Shown here: in pieces, positions 5,282 to 7,258 of the stretch | How positions within the stretch are numbered: the first letter of the stretch is position 1 | Layout of the letters: each line of letters begins with the position of its first letter | Assembly (NCBI GenBank): GCA_030152505.1 | Contig: JASLJO010000081.1 | Coordinates: forward strand, 1 to 7,258 | Length of the DNA: 7,258 nt | Source: Solirubrobacterales bacterium | GTDB taxonomy: Bacteria; Actinomycetota; Thermoleophilia; Solirubrobacterales; 70-9 | Direction: 5' to 3' | Notes under the pieces: generated by a model | The model's input: the letters and a program-made list of their open reading frames with translations, nothing else | Database searches by the model: none | What the model was told of the DNA's origin: nothing | Program-made: the position numbers and the translations under genes

Positions 5282-5949
5282 GCGCCCAGCCTTCTCAATC
5301 CGCCGCGGTAGACGCGCATCGAGCTACGTCGCCAGTCGCCGTGAGTCTGGCGACGCAGGCTCGGCACCCGCTCGCGGTGGAAGGGTGAGCTGAGGCTCTC
5401 GGCGTGGCCGATCACATTGCGCACCCGGATGTGGAAGCGGCAGCGCAGGTATTGCGTGAGGCGCAGCGAGGCATCCAGCTGGCGGCGGTCCCCGAGTATG
5501 TCCGCGTCGCTGAAGCCGACGTGCTCGATGCCGATCGCGGTCCAGTTGAGGCCGACGGTGTGACGGCAGCGGGTGCGCAGGTTGACCAGCTGGAAGATCC
5601 GCCCTGAGGAGGAGACGACGAAGTGAGCGCAGACGTTGGGCAGCTCGTGCAGCTCGGGGTCGGGCACGTCCGGGGCGAAGGTGTTGTGGACGGCGGCGGC
5701 GCTGCTTGTCTCGGCGACGTGCTCGACGATCACCTGGGGATGGCGCAGCCGCCATGTCCGTTCGCCGTAGTGGCGCTCGGAGTAGGCCGCCATTTGGTGC
5801 TTGCGCTTCGGGCCAAAGGGGATCAGCCAGCGGCTGATGGATGGGCGGAGTTGCCGGGGGGACACGGCGTTGGAAGAGGACCCGGCGGGGGGAGCGACCA
5901 CGCCGAGCAGGAGCGCCAGGGAGGCGATCGCCGCGGCTCGCCGGTTCAG
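5272..5949 (-). CDS. Secreted N-acetylmuramoyl-L-alanine amidase (Amidase_2/PGRP fold), probable CTG start
   Basis: This is a zinc amidase that should cut the bond between muramic acid and the stem peptide in peptidoglycan. With the CTG start it has 225 residues. An N-terminal NRRAAAIASLALLLGVVA looks like a Sec signal peptide, followed by a basic linker (about 30-65) and the amidase domain. Candidate residues are His77 (VIVEHVAETSS, first zinc ligand), His130 (RHTVGLN), Glu142 (IGIEHVG, catalytic) and His182 (IGHAESLSSP, second ligand). The third ligand is probably His203 or Asp205 (QTHGDW). The first conventional start, GTG at 5901, would cut the signal peptide in half. The CTG overlaps the upstream stop as CTGA and has GGCGG 6 nt upstream. 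It lies between the NTF2-like and GNAT genes in one operon. Confidence 0.85.
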   Translation of the reverse strand: MNRRAAAIASLALLLGVVAPPAGSSSNAVSPRQLRPSISRWLIPFGPKRKHQMAAYSERHYGERTWRLRHPQVIVEHVAETSSAAAVHNTFAPDVPDPELHELPNVCAHFVVSSSGRIFQLVNLRTRCRHTVGLNWTAIGIEHVGFSDADILGDRRQLDASLRLTQYLRCRFHIRVRNVIGHAESLSSPFHRERVPSLRRQTHGDWRRSSMRVYRGGLRRLGACH

Positions 5950-6398
5950 GAGTCACCGCCGATCGCTCGCCGGCTGAGGGGGTCGCCGGTCGAGGCGAGG
6001 TAGTCGTCGAGCGTCCGCGACTTTTCGGTGTCCTCGTAGACCTCGTAGTCGCGCAGCAACCCCCATGAGATCCGCCCCCAGATCACGTAGCGGTTTTCGT
6101 AGACGCGATCGCCATCGGGCGAGTCGAGGTGGTCGCGTCCACGGATGCAGATCGTCTGCCTCCAGGGGAAGCCCTTGAGCACGACCTCGTCCGGCGAGAT
6201 CTGCAGCCCGACCTCGGCGAAGCGGCGAAGCCAGGGCTCCAACTCGGCCTTGCCGTTGAACTCTCCCGCCCACGAGTTCTTCCCCGGGAAGCGGAAGCGG
6301 ACGTCCTCGGCGTCCATCCTCAACGTCGGCCCGAGCTCCCCTTCGCTCGCCTTCGCCATGTTGCGGGCGATCATCTTCTTGCCCAACCAGGACAGCAT
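5946..6398 (-). CDS. NTF2-like (SnoaL-type) protein of unknown function
   Basis: This 150-residue protein appears to adopt the small cone-shaped NTF2 fold. An N-terminal helix pair (1-30) is followed by FRFPGKNSWAGEFNGKAELEPWLRRFAE-type sequence (35-62). In such proteins this is a strand, the G-x-x-E/A loop and a helix. Strands VVLKGFPWRQTICIRG and YENRYVIWGRISWGLLRDYEVYED (72-123) then line the pocket. Polyketide cyclases, ketosteroid isomerases and many orphan proteins share this fold, so the reaction cannot be assigned. The ATG is set by a strong GGAGG (6404-6408) 5 nt upstream. It is first in the operon, and its stop overlaps the amidase CTG by 4 bp. Confidence 0.75.
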   Translation of the reverse strand: MLSWLGKKMIARNMAKASEGELGPTLRMDAEDVRFRFPGKNSWAGEFNGKAELEPWLRRFAEVGLQISPDEVVLKGFPWRQTICIRGRDHLDSPDGDRVYENRYVIWGRISWGLLRDYEVYEDTEKSRTLDDYLASTGDPLSRRAIGGDS

Positions 6399-6464
6399 CG
6401 GCGCCTCCTTTCCGTGAGTCGTCCGCGGAAGTTAGCGCGGTGCCGCGCCACGCGAGGAGAGAGG
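6399..6464. promoter_or_regulatory. Divergent promoter region between two NTF2-like genes, with 14-bp dyad
   Basis: This 66-bp gap contains both ribosome-binding sites (GGAGG at 6404-6408 for the minus gene, AGGAG at 6455-6459 for the plus gene). It also holds a perfect dyad GCGCGG-TG-CCGCGC at 6435-6448. A minus-strand TAACTT (6429-6434) directly beside the dyad is a possible -10 for the four-gene operon. No plus-strand promoter is evident. The dyad could be an operator, but a GC-only palindrome is weak evidence in GC-rich DNA. Confidence 0.35.
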
Positions 6465-6836
6465 ATGGCATCTGTGACGCGAAGCGACGAGAAGATCCTG
6501 CGAGCCGCATACGCGGCGTTCAACGCCCGCGACCTCGAGTCGGCCCTGGAGCTGATGCACCCCGAGGTTGACTGGCCCAACGCCTGGGAGGGAGGCCGGG
6601 TGACCGGCCGCGAGGCCGTGGCGGCCTATTGGACCCGCCAGTTCAAAGAGATCTCGAGCACGGTCGACCCCAAGCGCTTCGACCACGACCTCGAGGGCAC
6701 GATCACCGTCACCGTCCATCAGGTCGTCCGCGACGCGAAGACCGACGAGGTCCAGTCCGACACCTACGTCCTCCATCGTTGGCGCCTCACGGACGGACTC
6801 GTGGTCCGCATGGACGTACTGGAGGCCTCGAGTTAG
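6465..6836 (+). CDS. NTF2-like / SnoaL-like domain protein
   Basis: This 123-residue protein matches the common SnoaL-like pattern. An N-terminal helix (ILRAAYAAFNARDLESALELM, 11-31) is followed by HPEVDW (32-37), the GREAVAAYWTRQF helix (48-60), and paired strands TITVTVHQVVRD and SDTYVLHRWRLTDGLVVRMDVL (79-119). His32 and Asp36 are in the usual pocket position of the family. The function is unknown; many relatives are steroid-isomerase-like or polyketide-cyclase-like, and others are orphan pocket proteins. The frame is open from further upstream, but ATG 6465 with AGGAG 5 nt before it matches the natural start of the domain. Its stop TAG interlocks by 4 bp with the stop of the convergent VOC gene. 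Confidence 0.85.
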   Translation: MASVTRSDEKILRAAYAAFNARDLESALELMHPEVDWPNAWEGGRVTGREAVAAYWTRQFKEISSTVDPKRFDHDLEGTITVTVHQVVRDAKTDEVQSDTYVLHRWRLTDGLVVRMDVLEASS

Positions 6837-7258
6837 GACCCGGCGAGCCGAACCCCGCCGTCCTCGGTGACCGTCCAGTGTGGATTGTGGGCGATCTCCC
6901 AGGGATGGCCGTCGGGATCGAGGATGACGGAGCTGTATCCGCCCCAGAACGTCTCCGCCGGCTCACGGCCGATTCGCGCCCCCGCCGCTCGTGCTTCCTC
7001 GGTGATCTCGTCCACCTCCCCCGGTGAGCTGACGTTGAGCGCCAACGTCACGCCACCCCAGCCAGGAGAGTCCTCGACGCAACTGTCCTCGGCCAGCCTG
7101 CCACGATCCCAGAGCGCGACCACCATCTCCCCGGCCTGGAAGAAGACGACGTCGTCATCCGCCCTCGCATTGGTGGCCCATCCGAGCCCCTCATAGAACC
7201 GCCGCGCCCGCCCAAGGTCCGCGACGCCAAGGGTGATCAAGTTGACCCGCTGCTTCAT
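6833..7258 (-). CDS. VOC superfamily (glyoxalase/bleomycin-resistance fold) protein
   Basis: This 141-residue protein has two beta-alpha-beta-beta-beta modules. The first opens VNLITLGVADLGRARRFYEGLGW (5-27); the second ends SSVILDPDGHPWEIAHNP (109-126), with Glu121 at a usual metal-ligand position. The first-module metal His, normally just before the VTLGV strand, is Leu7 here. The site is therefore incomplete, which is common in binding-only or non-metal relatives. The substrate is unknown. The ATG is the last codon of the window, and the start looks natural for the family, so the gene is probably complete. Its ribosome-binding site lies outside. Confidence 0.87.
   Translation of the reverse strand: MKQRVNLITLGVADLGRARRFYEGLGWATNARADDDVVFFQAGEMVVALWDRGRLAEDSCVEDSPGWGGVTLALNVSSPGEVDEITEEARAAGARIGREPAETFWGGYSSVILDPDGHPWEIAHNPHWTVTEDGGVRLAGS

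Noticed and set aside
5324..5956. 210-codon minus-strand frame overlapping the amidase
   Set aside because: It is an Arg/Pro/Ala-rich shadow in another frame of the same strand. The amidase frame has the zinc and catalytic motifs.
6129..6464. N-terminal extension of the plus-strand NTF2-like gene to 6129
   Set aside because: The extension is antisense to the other NTF2-like gene. The natural domain start and a good ribosome-binding site are at 6465.
1..7258. CRISPR array, insertion sequence, prophage or attachment site
   Set aside because: I saw no spaced direct repeats, terminal inverted repeats, transposase or integrase motifs. The genes fit one codon-usage style.

Overview
This window is very GC-rich, with almost every third codon position G or C. 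It is densely packed, with short gaps, stop/start overlaps and ordinary chromosomal metabolic genes. An F420-type nitroreductase-family protein, two short-chain dehydrogenases and a SixA-like phosphatase all fit a high-GC actinobacterium. A Thermoleophilia (Solirubrobacter-like) origin is my inference from the look of the proteins, not a search result. I see no phage, transposon, CRISPR array or RNA gene.

Layout from left to right. (1) Bases 1-543 (+) are the 3' part of a PlsC-type acyltransferase; its catalytic HX4D motif lies right at the window edge. It converges on, and overlaps by 56 bp, an AiiA-like metallo-beta-lactamase-fold lactonase (488-1399, -). (2) The lactonase is divergent from a PECR/DECR-like SDR (1449-2303, +). 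The 49-bp gap between them carries a dyad and a candidate leaderless promoter for each gene. (3) A 13-bp perfect hairpin fills the 40-bp gap between that SDR and a convergent two-gene unit. This unit is a FabG-like SDR (start 3659) followed by a deazaflavin/F420-type nitroreductase-family gene (ends 2344). (4) Bases 3660-3994 are the only long non-coding stretch. It holds the SDR promoter region with two related dyads and the terminator of the next operon. (5) Bases 3995-6398 (-) form a compact four-gene operon, in transcription order: NTF2-like protein, secreted peptidoglycan amidase, GNAT acetyltransferase, SixA-like phosphatase. It ends in a strong hairpin at 3933-3972. (6) A second NTF2-like gene (6465-6836, +) is divergent from the operon, and its stop codon interlocks with that of a VOC/glyoxalase-fold gene (6833-7258, -).

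The most notable signal is in gene starts. Two genes, the amidase and the nitroreductase-like gene, appear to begin at CTG codons overlapping the previous stop as CTGA. In both reading frames ATG, GTG and TTG are absent upstream where homology or a signal peptide requires coding sequence. For the amidase, the CTG start recovers a textbook signal peptide. The regulatory dyads upstream of both SDRs are the other items worth testing. I did not find a convincing new defence or mobile system; most of the window looks like ordinary chromosome.
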